The notes below the pieces were generated by a model. It was given only the letters and a program-made list of their open reading frames with translations, had not been told where the DNA came from and searched no databases. A stretch of 64,000 nucleotides of DNA from Homalodisca vitripennis (taxonomy: Eukaryota; Arthropoda; Insecta; Hemiptera; Cicadellidae): contig NC_060213.1 of the NCBI RefSeq assembly GCF_021130785.1, positions 71,196,001-71,260,000 of the forward strand. Reading direction: 5' to 3'. This document shows, piece after piece, positions 22,346 to 34,500 of this stretch. The stretch's first letter is position 1; each line of letters starts with the position of its first letter. The position numbers and the translations under genes were made by a program.

Positions 22346-23887
22346 CTACATTACGCGTCCTTCATATGATTGTTACGGAAAAAAATGAATGGATTTATTG
22401 TTGTTTTTAAGGAAAGCACTATAATATTAATCTATAAAAATATCAATCTATAATACTACCTACCGGTTCCACCTTCCTGTATCTCTCTGTCTAGCAAGAC
22501 GTGCCTTGTGCGCTTATAGGGATAAATAGAAGGTTGGTGTAGTTAATTTTTTAATTGAAACATATCGCCGAATATATATATCTTACTTCCTATTTAAAAA
22601 ATGTTGAAAAATTTGCCATAGTATTTGTGTGGGAGATTACCGTCAAGTGAGGCTGAGAATTAGAGACAGCTTTGTGGAGATTTGAGGGAGAAACTTTTGA
22701 GGTAATAAGTATAAAACTTATAATTGTAGGGTTATGATCGAAGACATCATTTTTAGATTATTTTTGTCGTCTTATACATGATTACAAATATAATTAGTTT
22801 TAGTTTAAACTTAAACGTTCTGATTTTTTGTTAAGGTTAGGTAGTAGATTTTGCGGTCTTCCACAATGCCCAAATAATCAGGCGGTTACTACTCGAAGGA
22901 ATTCAACGTAAATTACAAGGAAAATGTCTTATTCGCTTTTAGCTTAAACTAAACAAAATAATCAGACCTGGAAAGAGTAAAAGACGAAGTTTTAAAACAA
23001 TCCACATAGGGAATAACATAAGATGTTATAGAGAGTATATTGTCCTTGGAATTCCTCCTCTGGTTTAAGCGAAAAAACATGTATAGTGTTATTAAAATCA
23101 CCACAAAACAAAGCCAGTAGAATCTTGACTAATCCACTAACAGGTATTGTATTGCTTATAAGGACATGCCAGAAGTATGCATTTGCTTCGGGCTACGCCC
23201 TTATGACTCGAAGAAGGACCTTTGGAAATTCGGGACTAATAGGGTTTAGGTGATTAGCTCAGGTTCTTCAGCGAGTTAAAAGTAGATAGTACTTTGTTTA
23301 ATATTCCGTATTTAACCATAGTTTAGAATTTACGGGTATTTCATGACTCAACCGTTAGAAATTTGACAAAAAGTGACCTTTTTGTAGGAAATTTAAAACT
23401 CTTAATGATTCTGCATAAGTCTTCAGATTTGAACTAACTCCTATGGTTTACCCGGTACAGAACTTAGGAGAGAATACTGCACTGGTCAGGTATTGTGAAT
23501 ATTTAAAGTAATATAAATGAATACATTGCCAGTTTTCAGACGTTTTAATTTTCTGGTGTACCGGGAAGTGGGCTTGACTTTTTATAATAACAGTAGGTCA
23601 ATACAACGGGTGTTTTAAAGAAAAGGGTGTTTTGTTTACCTGATGAATACTTAACTGAATACGGTAATCTTCATCAGGCGAATAGGTTGATCAGGTTATG
23701 ATATGTCACCCAGAAAGTATTATTGGGGAGAGTAGGTTTCACTAAGGTTAAAGAACATTGATTTTCACTAAAAGAGATTTGACCTTGACCATGAACCACT
23801 ACTTAAAGAAATGCTCTGTCCCTATCTACTACAAATTGGGTGGTTGAAGATTGTCATTATCCTACGTAGAAATAAAGTAGCATGCCA
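22346..23887. other. A/T-rich DNA, no supported feature
   Basis: No motif-bearing frame. A purine-rich stretch near 22630-22700 is followed by GAGGTAATAAGT, a weak donor-like site. Confidence 0.45.
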
Positions 23888-23943
23888 AATTGTATGCTAA
23901 TAGCTAAATATTGTATGCTCATAGCTAAATATTGTATGCTAGT
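23888..23943. repeat. 21-bp tandem repeat, about 2.6 units
   Basis: Unit ATTGTATGCTNATAGCTAAAT, two full units and a partial third, nearly identical. Confidence 0.9.
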
Positions 23944-24055
23944 AAACCACACTAACGCTCAGTCATAGCCCATGGCGTATAACTCATCCTAACTACATCT
24001 TTTCAGCTTAGTAGCTTTTGTCATGCAAAATGCTAAATCCACAGCTCTTTTCGTT

Positions 24056-24095
24056 CTCATGATATCCTACGGAAAACATATAGACAGACAAACAT
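24056..24095. repeat. possible dispersed-repeat 3' end with AGACAGACA
   Basis: The sequence TCTCATGATATCC followed by TATAGACAGACAAAC is like the segment at 42362-42404. Such GACAGACA words mark the 3' region of common insect repeats. Confidence 0.35.
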
Positions 24096-25048
24096 TTACT
24101 AATAGATGGATTATATCAACATAGAAAAAAGTATTCGTCACACGTAGTAATACAAGTTCAATCCGAAACCGAATCGATATGGAAAAATGTTAGTAGCAGA
24201 GAAGTTTTAAGTCCCAAACATTACAAATACATTACCAAGATTGTGTCGTTTAGAGCGTTTATGGGCTTACGGAAGAAGATACAACCAAGATATCATTTTT
24301 TACATCATCTCATTCCCTAGCTGCCACAAACTCTAGATCTAGGCTCTGACCAACGGTTTGGCCACTATCGAGCCAAAAATAAATAAATTCTAACGTAAAA
24401 ATTACAAAATACTTGCATTTAAACTCGTTTGATCCTTACACGACACCATAAGACGACACTTCTCTCTAAACACCCACAATGTATGATAAGTCTATATGTA
24501 TCAAATCGTAGCCTTATAAGTTTGACACTTTTATTTATTACGATTCCCACAAGATATGACTGATATATAACTCTTTTTCTCTCTGACACATTGCAAGACA
24601 CGATGAGACAATATCCCTCTCCAAATTCAAACTGGCCAATCATAGTGCAACTCCCGACAATGATTTCTCTCTTTAAGGAGAAAAATTGCATTCAGCGCAG
24701 CCCTAGTGTCCTCTCTTCCGAAATAATTCTCTCTTGGCCACTAAATGGAAGACGACTTACGGGTATATAAAAATTTAGATTTTTGAAAACACTTTTGCTC
24801 ACACCAAATTTTTAGATTAAATTTCAGTATTAAAACCGCATATTTACTTGTACGAAGACCCCCATAAAGAACTTAAGGACGATCGGATCTCCATACAAGG
24901 TACGTTAGCTAGAACTCACCCCTCCTCTCAATCTCTGATCTCTGTATTGGTCTCTAAAGATGTGAAATATTTATTGAAAGATCCTTTTTAATATAATTAA
25001 CAATTCTGCGTCAATATAGTTTTATGACATTACAACCATATGTTTAAT
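24096..25048. other. no supported gene
   Basis: A 90-codon minus-strand frame (24419-24691) has no recognisable motif. The stretch 24590-24740 is somewhat pyrimidine-rich. Confidence 0.4.
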
Positions 25049-25079
25049 TACTATTACTACTACTACTACTACTACTACC
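25049..25079. repeat. (TAC)n microsatellite
   Basis: About nine ACT units in a row. Confidence 0.9.
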
Positions 25080-25995
25080 ATTAATAATTACTACCACTAT
25101 TCTATACTTGTTTACATTACAGTCTTTAAAGCATAGACTAAACTTGAGATAAAAATACCTTATATTTATATTTACTTTTATCTGGAAATTGTTGCAAATT
25201 TAAGTATACAGTGCTTTGTCAGTACTGTAATGGAGATATGAAACTTAAAAAGTATGTTTGACATATTTCGCGATCGTAATGAACAAGGCAAACTCAAAAT
25301 TGGCTATGGAAATATAATTCTCTCCAACTAGAAGTGCTCATGCACATACTAAGGCCATGTAATTGCGATTGCATCCACGGCTGACTGATATTTATTTTTA
25401 TTTCACTTATTTGTAACCAGTATATTAAATTTATATTCTAGCTAGTTTTGGTGGTAGTAGACATCAATAGTGTTCATAATATTAAATTATAATTTTGAAT
25501 TCAGGTCATATATTTAGCTAGACTCAAAGCTAACCAGCGTTCACTAACCATATCCAGGTCCCTAAAATGAAAACATTCACTTTCTTTAAATACTTGTGAG
25601 AGTACAGGATTTAAATATAATTTATACTGCAAAAGAAATGCCTTTGTATAATCAGTCATTATAAGTTACGAACATTCATATAGAGAATCTTTCAGTGTGT
25701 TCGAATTACTGACACTACCTAGCCTGTACGTGCTTAAGATGACCTAGTCTACGCTTTCAAGTGGCTTCTGTTATTGGCAGGGATGTTCTTGGGTATAATA
25801 CAAATACCAAACAGAACTATAGAGTTAGTCAGAACCATCTGGATATCACCTACAACATCTACCGTCTCAGATGGGCATTGCATTTATAAATTGCTTATCG
25901 GAACATACAAACTCAATTAATAACCAAAACAATATAAGTCAGAGTGTAGAAACTCTTTAATTGAAATGTACTAAATAAAAGCTGCTTTTTCAGGT

Positions 25996-26057
25996 AGAAT
26001 GTAAGAACGGACCATATGGTCCTAATTTCACCTCAATAAAGAAGTTTTTCTTTCTTT
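25996..26057 (+). repeat. dispersed repeat 3'-end-like copy 1
   Basis: Contains GGACCATATGGTCC, a 14-bp perfect palindrome at 26009-26022, then TAATTTCACCTCAATAAAGA and a T-rich end. It matches 34437-34500. An AATAAA signal followed by simple sequence suggests the 3' end of a retroelement. Confidence 0.55.
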
Positions 26058-26308
26058 ACTACTCCAGTGTATGTCCGACGACGGTCGCATTTAATGTAAT
26101 AGACGTTTGTCTATCGATTTAAAATAGAATCTGGTTGTTTACAAATAGGATCTGGGAACCTAGACTATAATTACAGAAAACAAACACTTATTATAATCCA
26201 GATAAAAATACTCCTTATTTTTAAAAAACTAAATGTACACCTATTTTATTTATTTATCATATTTTTACAAATCCCAAATCGCCTGCACTGAATTATTATC
26301 AAAAAACA

Positions 26309-26520
<212 letters not shown>

Positions 26521-26523
<3 letters not shown>

Positions 26524-28402
26524 AAGTACTACAAATTTACAATAATAATCAGATAAATATAATTTTATTTATAGCAAACTACACTATCTAAATGTAATAA
26601 TTTTTATACTTTTTTATTTTTACTAATCCTTTTTTTAATTACTTCATTTCATTTACCAATCTTCGTCAACTAATTGTATACACAAGAATTATATGAAGAT
26701 ACTTAAGTATTCCTTTCTCGTAATTATTCTATTAAGTTATCCCTCTGTTATTTTTTGGCGACACCACATCAACGCAACGTAACTGATTTTCTTTTGTCTA
26801 CAATATTTTAATGGACGTAGCTCAATATGGATATTCATACAGCTTTAATATAAACTGGCAATCAAAACTCACTGAAAGTATGTATACTAAACGGAAAATA
26901 CATTGATACCAAATTCATATTCATAACCATTTTAAATTCAGTTTTTTGTTATACTTTTAAACGCGATTGCGATGCAAATATATGTTTTAGTTAAATTTAT
27001 TTGTATAAATAGAAGGTACTATGATATAGCTTCTTAGGCACATGATTTTATTCTTGAGCCTAGTGAGTTATCTGATCAGAGCTTTACCCTGTTTTGTTTT
27101 AAACTGATCTATCATCACTTAGTTTGATGGTAAATTAATGGAAGAATCCTTATGGAATAAATATCATGTATTTAAACAATATTTTAAGAAATTGAATAAA
27201 AGCACTGAATGACAATAAGACACAAATTAAAAGTGTCAAGTACTAATATATTTTTTTCTCTCAACTAGCAATGGGGTTACCGATAAATTTATATTAATTG
27301 GGCAATAAAATTTATATTTCCGTGAATAAAAAACCGGCAATGGAAAATAACCTGTCATAACAGACCTTACATCACAAATGGGATTAGTGTATAAGGTAAA
27401 TACACATAATAAAGATAAGTTGCAAACGGTTTAAGTACACTTTTTGGTTTTTCGAGACAGAACGTTTCAAAGTTTTGGAGATTTTATTCGTAATTTTATA
27501 TTCTAGAATATGAGTTCAAATAGAACATTCAACCCACTCCTTAATAACTGTTTAGCGAAACAAAGATGCGTTTAAAATTTCAAACATATGTCTGGCATAT
27601 TACGGTAGTTTTGGCTAAACGAACTTTACCTTAACATCCAAAACTCAAACTAAGGTAAACTCCGAAAACTAGCATCCCACACTTGTACCAAGCCAATAAT
27701 GAAAATAAACAAACTGTTTGTATGTGTCTGTTAATACCAAGCTAACTGAATACGTAATGGTTGAGGGAATAGCAACCAATCAGCAAATTAATTGTAACTA
27801 ACTGCGAAAAAACACACACGTAGACCACACAAAACTGACGTTTAAAATCTTTTACCATGTTAGTATGGTTGCTGGTTTTTATGGTCCATATCCTTCAAGA
27901 CATATAATGAAGACTCTGACCAGAAAGATTCTTTAGTTCCAGACATTATCATTAGTTGTCAAATCGTTATTCAGCGCATGCTCACGACCTAAACCTCTTA
28001 CTCCAACTTCCAAGAGCTCCTAGACATTTAGTAATACGCTGTATAAAGATTTTTCTATTTTCACACTACGTTTTCATTCAAATTTAAGATGTTCCACTTA
28101 ATATTCCAAAATTTAACTCTGACCTTACCGAACGGTATCTGAATTATTTATCAATACGTGCACGTCACATTTTTATTGCAAACAATTTAGTATTCATAAC
28201 TTATATTATATACACGAATATATTATTACACGAATCTACTTATTAATTAAAATATAAGCTTTGAGAGAGTAAGAAATTGTGTATTGGTATTGATGGCTAT
28301 TATCCAAATCATTTTTTTTTAGAGAGAGAGGGTTGATTGATGAGTATTGATTCCACAAGACTGCTGAAGTTAGAGCTAGGGGGTCTTCTCTAACATAAAC
28401 TA
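26521..28402. other. A/T-rich DNA, no feature
   Basis: No coding or RNA feature recognised. Confidence 0.5.
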
Positions 28403-28588
28403 TTGACCGACGCGTCGGTCAACTTCATGGTGAACATCACCAATGACCGTTCAGGTAGACTGCTTAAAAGGACAGGATCGCTTAGCGGTCATCCTTCCAA
28501 AGAAAAGCCAAGCAAAAAAATCGGCCATATCGATTATGACACACTAGAAAGCGTCATTCACACATTTATTAAAATATCCCACAGCTAA
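28403..28588 (+). other. unrecognised 61-codon frame opening in a palindrome
   Basis: The first 20 bases, TTGACCGACGCGTCGGTCAA, are a perfect palindrome. The frame that follows reads DASVNFMVNITNDRSGRLLK, then GSLSGHPSKEKPSKKIGH, then IDYDTLESVIHTFIKIS. Its amino-acid mix is more protein-like than nearby chance frames, but I recognise no family and see no splice sites that clearly bound it. The first ATG is at codon 9. Confidence 0.25.
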
Positions 28589-29250
28589 CATATCATGTGT
28601 AACAAAATATAAGACTAATTAACCAACCATAACATAACAATTTCAGGATATATTATTCCATCCCTCTTCTGGAAATTCCTGCTGGGAGGCAAATAGTAAA
28701 AATAAATAATAACAGTGAACAAGAATTCTAAAATTTACCAGTGCCACTGTAAAGTTTTAGGAAGACTCTTAAATCTTGAAATGTCCTATGTAACTTTTTA
28801 AAGCTCAGGTAAGTTTTTAAATATTAATTATTCTTAAGATTATTATTTTAATAGTGAAATTCGGTCTCCTCACTTCCTCATTAGTTGAAAAGGGCTGAGT
28901 CACATGATATTATATTTACTTTAAAATTACTCTAATGTTGTAAGACAGCATTAGTCGTTTAAATTTGTAATTGTACGAGTATACGGTATCGGATGTTTGA
29001 CCAAGAAATATATAACACTAAAGAAATAGTATCTTCAAAATTAAACAACACAGCGGACATTCAACCATTCTATTGTATCAAAATAGCTACCGCTGTGAGA
29101 TCGTGAATCAAATTCGCAACCTTAACACACTATTACTAGGATGGAATCCATTTCATTATTCGTGATGCATTTTTCAGCAATACAGGAGTTAGTCGTGGCT
29201 TGGCACGTATTTTACTTATATTTTAGAAGTTTTTCGTTTTTTTATATGTT
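28589..29250. other. A/T-rich DNA, no feature
   Basis: Nothing supported. Confidence 0.5.
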
Positions 29251-29330
29251 AACTAGCAGCTAACCTCGGCTTTTCACGCAATTTCTTACGGAAACACAAC
29301 GAAATTAGGCGCATATCTGTGTTGAATGAC
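29251..29330 (+). repeat. dispersed repeat fragment, relative of 16036
   Basis: Begins AACTAGCAGCTAACCTCGGC then TTTTCACGC, a degraded version of the hallmark at 16036. The stretch at 29938-30000 may be the far end of the same insertion. Confidence 0.4.
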
Positions 29331-29529
29331 ATTTAAACTCTCCCGAGATAAGTGACAGCCACTGAAAGACATTCAGTCTTCTTGATCTATTTAAGATTGA
29401 AGTTTAAATATCTGTTTTTCGGGGGATTCTGAAGCTAAAGAGTAATACACGTTTTATAAATACATGTAAAATTATTCTAATTTCTCCCACATATTGCATT
29501 ATTTTTACTGAGGGTGCCCAACAATTTCA

Positions 29530-29580
29530 GTAACAATTGTACTAATTTTGTACAAATTGTACAATTAGTACAATTGTACT
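29530..29580. repeat. snapback A/T palindrome
   Basis: Left arm ACAATTGTACTAATT and right arm AATTAGTACAATTGT flank a short centre containing TTGTACAA, giving a near-continuous hairpin of about 22 bp per arm. Confidence 0.8.
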
Positions 29581-29923
29581 AATTACAGTTTAAGGGTAGT
29601 TATAAAGTTCATAATTTTTCACTTTCACACTTACAGTATGATGTAAAAAAATGGTGTGAAGAGTGTAATTTTGAAATGGAATCAGCCATGGTTAAGAGAT
29701 TCGGATGTTAAGAAAAATTGCTTATGGGATTGTAATAAGCTTTGCGCTTTTATGAGAACTTCTCATTTTTGTTACTTAATTTACTTGCAATTTAACGGGC
29801 TCTTTTATTTAATAACGTAGGTTTACTGCATTTCAAGGTAAATTTTTTAAATTTGGGGGCAGTGGGGTGGTGCATGAGGCCCCAAGAAAACATATTTCTT
29901 TACTGCACGTCTAGGGCAGAATA

Positions 29924-30111
29924 TATACGTGTGTACCAAATTTATTGTCCCTATCTTTCATGGTTTTACGAGATGTTGATGAATCTGTCAGTGAGAGCAA
30001 ATCTGTTCATATGTTAGATACCAAACTAAGTTGCAGTGATAAGTTCAGAGACATGTTATTGTCTACAATCAAACCAAAACTCTCTAATAAGATGTGTGAT
30101 TTAGGTAAGTA
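29924..30111 (+). other. candidate coding exon or repeat 3' region
   Basis: A plus-strand frame opens after TAG at 29921-29923 and runs to a strong donor, GATTTAG|GTAAGT, at 30111/30112. It reads MVLRDVDESVSESKSVHMLD and later SDKFRDMLLSTIKPKLSNKM, a plausible charged protein segment. A pyrimidine-rich CTTTACTGCACGTCTAG precedes it as a possible acceptor. Against this, the words GTCCCTATCTTTCATGGTTT and GATGTTGATGAATCTGTCAG resemble the 3' part of insect interspersed repeats. Both readings remain open. Confidence 0.3.
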
Positions 30112-30399
30112 ATAGACCTTTAGATGGTTATTTTTATGACACCACAAACTTTATATTACGTTTTATTTTGTTTTGTAGAGACATAAAATATCTCTTGGAA
30201 GAAAGTATATATAGTTAAACGTGTTTTATAACGTGATATACATATAATCATTTTTATGGTTTGTTATATTTCAATTACAATTGACTAGATTTAAAAAATT
30301 TGAATAAAGATCTGAAAGTGAAATGCGGTGTTATTTAAAACTGAAAAATCCAATTAAAGATGGGAAAAGTCAAAGTTAGAAGCTTAACTACACTTGATT
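30112..30399. other. A/T-rich DNA upstream of CpG island
   Basis: No feature apart from the donor-like site at its left edge. Confidence 0.4.
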
Positions 30400-30580
30400 T
30401 ATCGGAGTGGAGTAAAAAGTCCCAATCGCGTCCGCGCTTGTCTCGGCGCGCGTAAATCCGTCTAAACAATCCGAGACCCGTACTCCTGGGATGTGCGTGC
30501 GTGTGCGCGTGTGCGGGCGGGGCCGTGACGTCAGCAGCACTACTCAGCGTTCAGCAGCGTGCTGCGCGACCCAGTCAGTG
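30400..30580 (+). promoter_or_regulatory. CpG-rich, TATA-less promoter candidate
   Basis: The window's clearest CpG-dense island outside the transposons. It carries a GC-box GGGCGGGGC at 30515-30523, a perfect CRE TGACGTCA at 30526-30533 and an arthropod-type initiator TCAGT at 30575-30579. A (GTGCGT)-type purine-pyrimidine run lies at 30493-30514. There is no TATA box about 30 bases upstream of the initiator and no clear DPE downstream. The spacing (CRE about 45 bases upstream of the initiator) fits an active host promoter reading rightward. Confidence 0.6.
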
Positions 30581-30673
30581 TGCCCCGAACTTCCGTGCAG
30601 ATCACAGCGACGCGCGACGTGCAGTGACTTACACATGGAGTGCGTGTAGTGTGGCCCTTCTCACCTCGACATG
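30577..30673 (+). CDS. candidate first exon, ATG at the splice donor (partial gene)
   Basis: From the initiator, about 94 bases of 5' leader lead to CTCGAC ATG|GTGAGT, where a start codon at 30671-30673 directly abuts a consensus splice donor. A short upstream frame, ATG GAG TGC GTG TAG at 30635-30649, lies in the leader and could reduce or regulate initiation. Only the Met codon would be encoded here, so the product cannot be named; later exons were not found in the remaining 33 kb. The alternative is that the donor is chance and translation begins elsewhere. Minus-strand frame 30540-30737 is a shadow. Confidence 0.45.
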
Positions 30674-33600
30674 GTGAGTCGACCTCGCTTTTACTGATAA
30701 GTCTTTTAGTGATAAGGTGCCAGGGACTTTGTTCCACAACTACGTCTTCGTAATGAATGTGTCCGAAGGAATGTGTAATTGTGTTGACAAATTTACTATG
30801 GGTAACAATTCGTTTTTATACAGTTCGTTTTTGTTTAAATTTTAAAGGATATCCTAAACAATTCACTCACTTTGGATCATGTAAATTATACACTCTTCCA
30901 GTGATTAATTAATCAATTTAGGTAACCGAACATTCTACAGTAAACATTTTTCTATATAACAGAAATTTATAAACTCGAAAGGCATAAATAAAATAAGGTA
31001 TTGATATAAACCTATTACAATGACCTTGTTTAAGTAGCCAATGTTATTGACCTATTTCGCTACTTACCAGTTACTACCTAAAATTCAAAAAATCATATAA
31101 GTATAAATATATTACTAAAATATAATTTAATGCCAGCATAAGGGATTGCAAAATATAGCTACATTAGATAAATATATGACTGTTATCGTACAGTTTATAT
31201 TGGCAGGGATACTAATGTAGTACTGTAATGCAAAGGCTGAGGTGTAGAATTGATTTACATTAGGTAACTTATTTAATAATAATATCAACTTAACCATCAA
31301 TTGCTATGCCTCATCTGCCTTCAAAGTTTAATTAAGGTCATGAATTAGTGAAAGATTAAAATGAGCTTTATTGTTTAATACACTATTCCTTAGGATCTAG
31401 TAAAAGATACACGTACCACGTACTATTCTCTATCTTCCGACTGGATATTAAATATATATTTTTAATGTTTCGTTACGAAATCTACAAGTTACCAATTATG
31501 TAACTAAAGAAAGACTACTTCATATCAGTAAGTTTGTTCAGACTTTAGAGAAATATAATTATTTATGTAATACGTATTGTAATGGTGTTGGATGTTAATT
31601 TTTATCAAGAATATTGGAACAGTCATTGTACTAGCTACCAAGTAGTGTTGAATTCAGTTCTCGCAAACAAATATTTACTGGTATTATTATAATTCATTGT
31701 TGCACCGCTGTACTTATATTAAATTATAGATTAGTAACACTATAAGAAAGAAGATGTTTTATTCCAGTATCAGCATTTATATAGCAGAACAACGGTTTAA
31801 ATAAAATGTATAGATACATTTAGTTTTTATATGTTCCAAGCACCAAAACATATAAAGGGATTAAACAATAATCACAACATTCAATACCACACAATACTTA
31901 AATAACCAACTCAATATTTTATGTTGCACACATGAACATACGATTATTAATCGTAGTAGGTAAACTTCACTCTTCCTAGTTGACGTTTTTCTTATACATT
32001 GGTAATGGAATTGAGGATATGTACATCTGGGGACCAACATCATTCTTAAGTTATAAATGTGAAATCATATTATTAATGTGCAACTTTTATGGTATAGTCT
32101 TAAGAATAATATATGTGGATAAAGATCTCAAATAAAAATAGAATCGTCCTTTGTAGAGAAACTGAACACGTCTGGTCAATAACAATGTTTGTCTATGATA
32201 GTCTTCTTTTTTATTTGTCGGATGCAAAGAGGTTAGAAGTTCCAAAGTATAATACGAAAAGTCCTTGCAAAGAGTCACATTAATTTTAACTTAGATAACT
32301 ACAACAAAATTAACCTTATAATTAATCAAAAGAATAATTACCAACAAAACTTAATGTCTATCAAAAGTGATATTTAAAAAAAAAAAATAAAAAAAATTGT
32401 TACCTTGAGCATTTTGTATTGCTTAAAAGTAAGTTTATTCTTGACTTATTACTCATTTAAAATATTATTTCTGGTTTCTTCGTAATAACCTTTTGTAACT
32501 GCATTATAAACCTTTTTGAAATTGCTTTAGACCGTAAAAAACTATTTATACTTTTAATTTTAATTTGATGTCCAACTACTAAATTAAATAGCTGGAATAA
32601 ATTAACCAAAATTTCAATAAAAATTAAAAGTGAAATAATGCCTAAATAGAATATTTTAGATATACAAAATTAAATAGAAGGAACCAAGGGAAATACCAAA
32701 TAAGGTTCAGCTGTGTGAAGATACCGGATTCTCCTTTTCGATCGATTTTGCTGGAATGAATATTTTACAACGTTTTGACCTTGTCAACAAAGTAGTATCT
32801 CTTGAAGTAACAGTCTTGTTGGTTTCATTATTGCACTCTTCATAGGGTCATATTATTTTTCTTTGGTTTACTTTCAATATTTATCTATTGAATACTTGTA
32901 ATACACACACAATACAGTATCATTGTAATTGGAAAATAGTTTTGTGTAATTAATTTATAGCATTTTAATTTAATTTTATATCACTAAATATCATTTACTG
33001 TTTAAAACACATTTTTTCCAGTTATATTTCTGTTATTTTACAAACCTATCTTGAGAGAGTTTATTATTTGTTTAATAGTCCTTTCTTTTATAAAAGACAC
33101 AGTGCAAATTAGGCTAAATCTATGTCAGGATATATTTAAAATAAACAACAGTTACTTAATAATATGTTCTATTACTTTCACTTTTTTCTTAATTTCAGAT
33201 CACTTTAAGTTGTGAAATATAACCGTTGGTATTATGTATAATCGAATAAAAAAGTGTAATCTATTATAGAAATAAACCTCATCAAAACAACTATAGCTTG
33301 CTTAAAACCCTTAATTTTTCTATTGTATTAGATCAATCATAACTTGGGAATGTCTTTCAAGGGTTTATGACTTTGCTTAAGAAATATTTGAAAATTAGAA
33401 TAAGCCATTTACATGGTGTAAAAATTATATTATTTTTGGTTAACAATATTTGTAACGGACATAATGAACACAATGAATTTACGTTTACACTGCTAACTAA
33501 ATGAATATTTACTTCCGCTGAATTAAATTATATTATTACTAGGGGTGTAAGCAACATACTACTAGCGCCACTGATTGTAGAATGCACATAAATAACAAGA

Positions 33601-33950
33601 AATATAGTTCTATTCAAACTAACCCTAGAAATTCCCCACGTTGCTACTAACAACTTTGATCGAAAATATTTTACTTTTGGTACTGTTTAACGATATTTCT
33701 TATATAGTTTTTCAGAGAAGCCTAAATAAATAAACAACTCAATGTTAGCCTTAGTAAATAAAACGGATATACAATCGTTATTTTTATTATTAGGTTAATA
33801 ATTACACTTTCATTTATATGTAAATAAACCAGTATATCGGCTAGATGAGGCTGTAGATTTCATAATATATTGGTCAAATTGTAAACTGTGCTACGTTAAA
33901 TGGGTAAATAACATATTTGTTGTGTTGTGATTTCTTGCTCTTATAAAATA
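30674..33950. other. A/T-rich DNA, putative first intron
   Basis: No exon-like frame, RNA gene or repeat recognised. If the island at 30.4 kb is a gene start this would be intronic. An A-rich run lies at 32375-32397. Confidence 0.4.
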
Positions 33951-33975
33951 GAAGTTTAGAGGCCTTACCATTCCG

Positions 33976-34100
33976 TATAAAAGTCGCGAACAACATTAGA
34001 GCGAGAGAGTCGGGAAGCCACCGCCAATATTTTATTCCTCCACGTTATAGCCTCTTTGATCGCTCGTTCGGAAAGTCGACTAGAGCGGATTCAGTTCTTT
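33976..34100 (+). promoter_or_regulatory. possible TATA promoter or solo-LTR fragment
   Basis: TATAAAAG at 33976-33983 is followed by a locally G/C-richer stretch with GAGCGAGAGAGT at 34000-34011 (GAGA-type) and further CG-containing words to about 34100. Such a layout could be a TATA promoter or the U3/R part of a retroviral-type LTR. No paired LTR, TG...CA ends or downstream gene was found. Confidence 0.2.
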
Positions 34101-34436
34101 AGAGATTTGGCGATCAGCGAAGAGTTAGTTATTCATCGTTGCTTTCACGAATATAATATACTTTTATGGATTGTACATTTTTACGAATACAGTATAAGTA
34201 ACGCTTATTATACAAATATCAATAGCGTTGATTTTTTAAATAATTGCTTCTTTGGGCAAATATAAATAATTTGACTACGTATGAAGCATAATCTTGAAAT
34301 TAATAGATTTGAATTTCACTATTAACAGTTGCAGATATGTTTCCCTATCCCACACATTGCAGTTTTATTCTTCAGAACTTTCTTTACTGGCATACGACGT
34401 AAGCTAGAGGTTAAATGAGAGGTTATAAGAGGTCAA
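34101..34436. other. no supported gene
   Basis: The frame at 34056-34265 starts with a non-ATG codon and has no motif. An 11-base theme (GAGGTTAAATG, GAGGTTATAA, GAGGTCAAATG) repeats at 34408-34439. Confidence 0.4.
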
Positions 34437-34500
34437 ATGTAAAATAGGACCATATTGTTCTAATTTCGCCTCAAAATTAGTGTTTTTTTCTTCTTCTTTT
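34437..34500 (+). repeat. dispersed repeat 3'-end-like copy 2
   Basis: TAGGACCATATTGTTCTAAT then TTCGCCTCAA matches the segment at 26007-26037; the AATAAA is mutated here and the T-rich tail is conserved. Confidence 0.5.

Noticed and set aside
33920..34270. Intact LTR retrotransposon
   Set aside because: Only a TATA-like box and a G/C-richer stretch; no paired LTR, primer-binding site or gag/pol frame.
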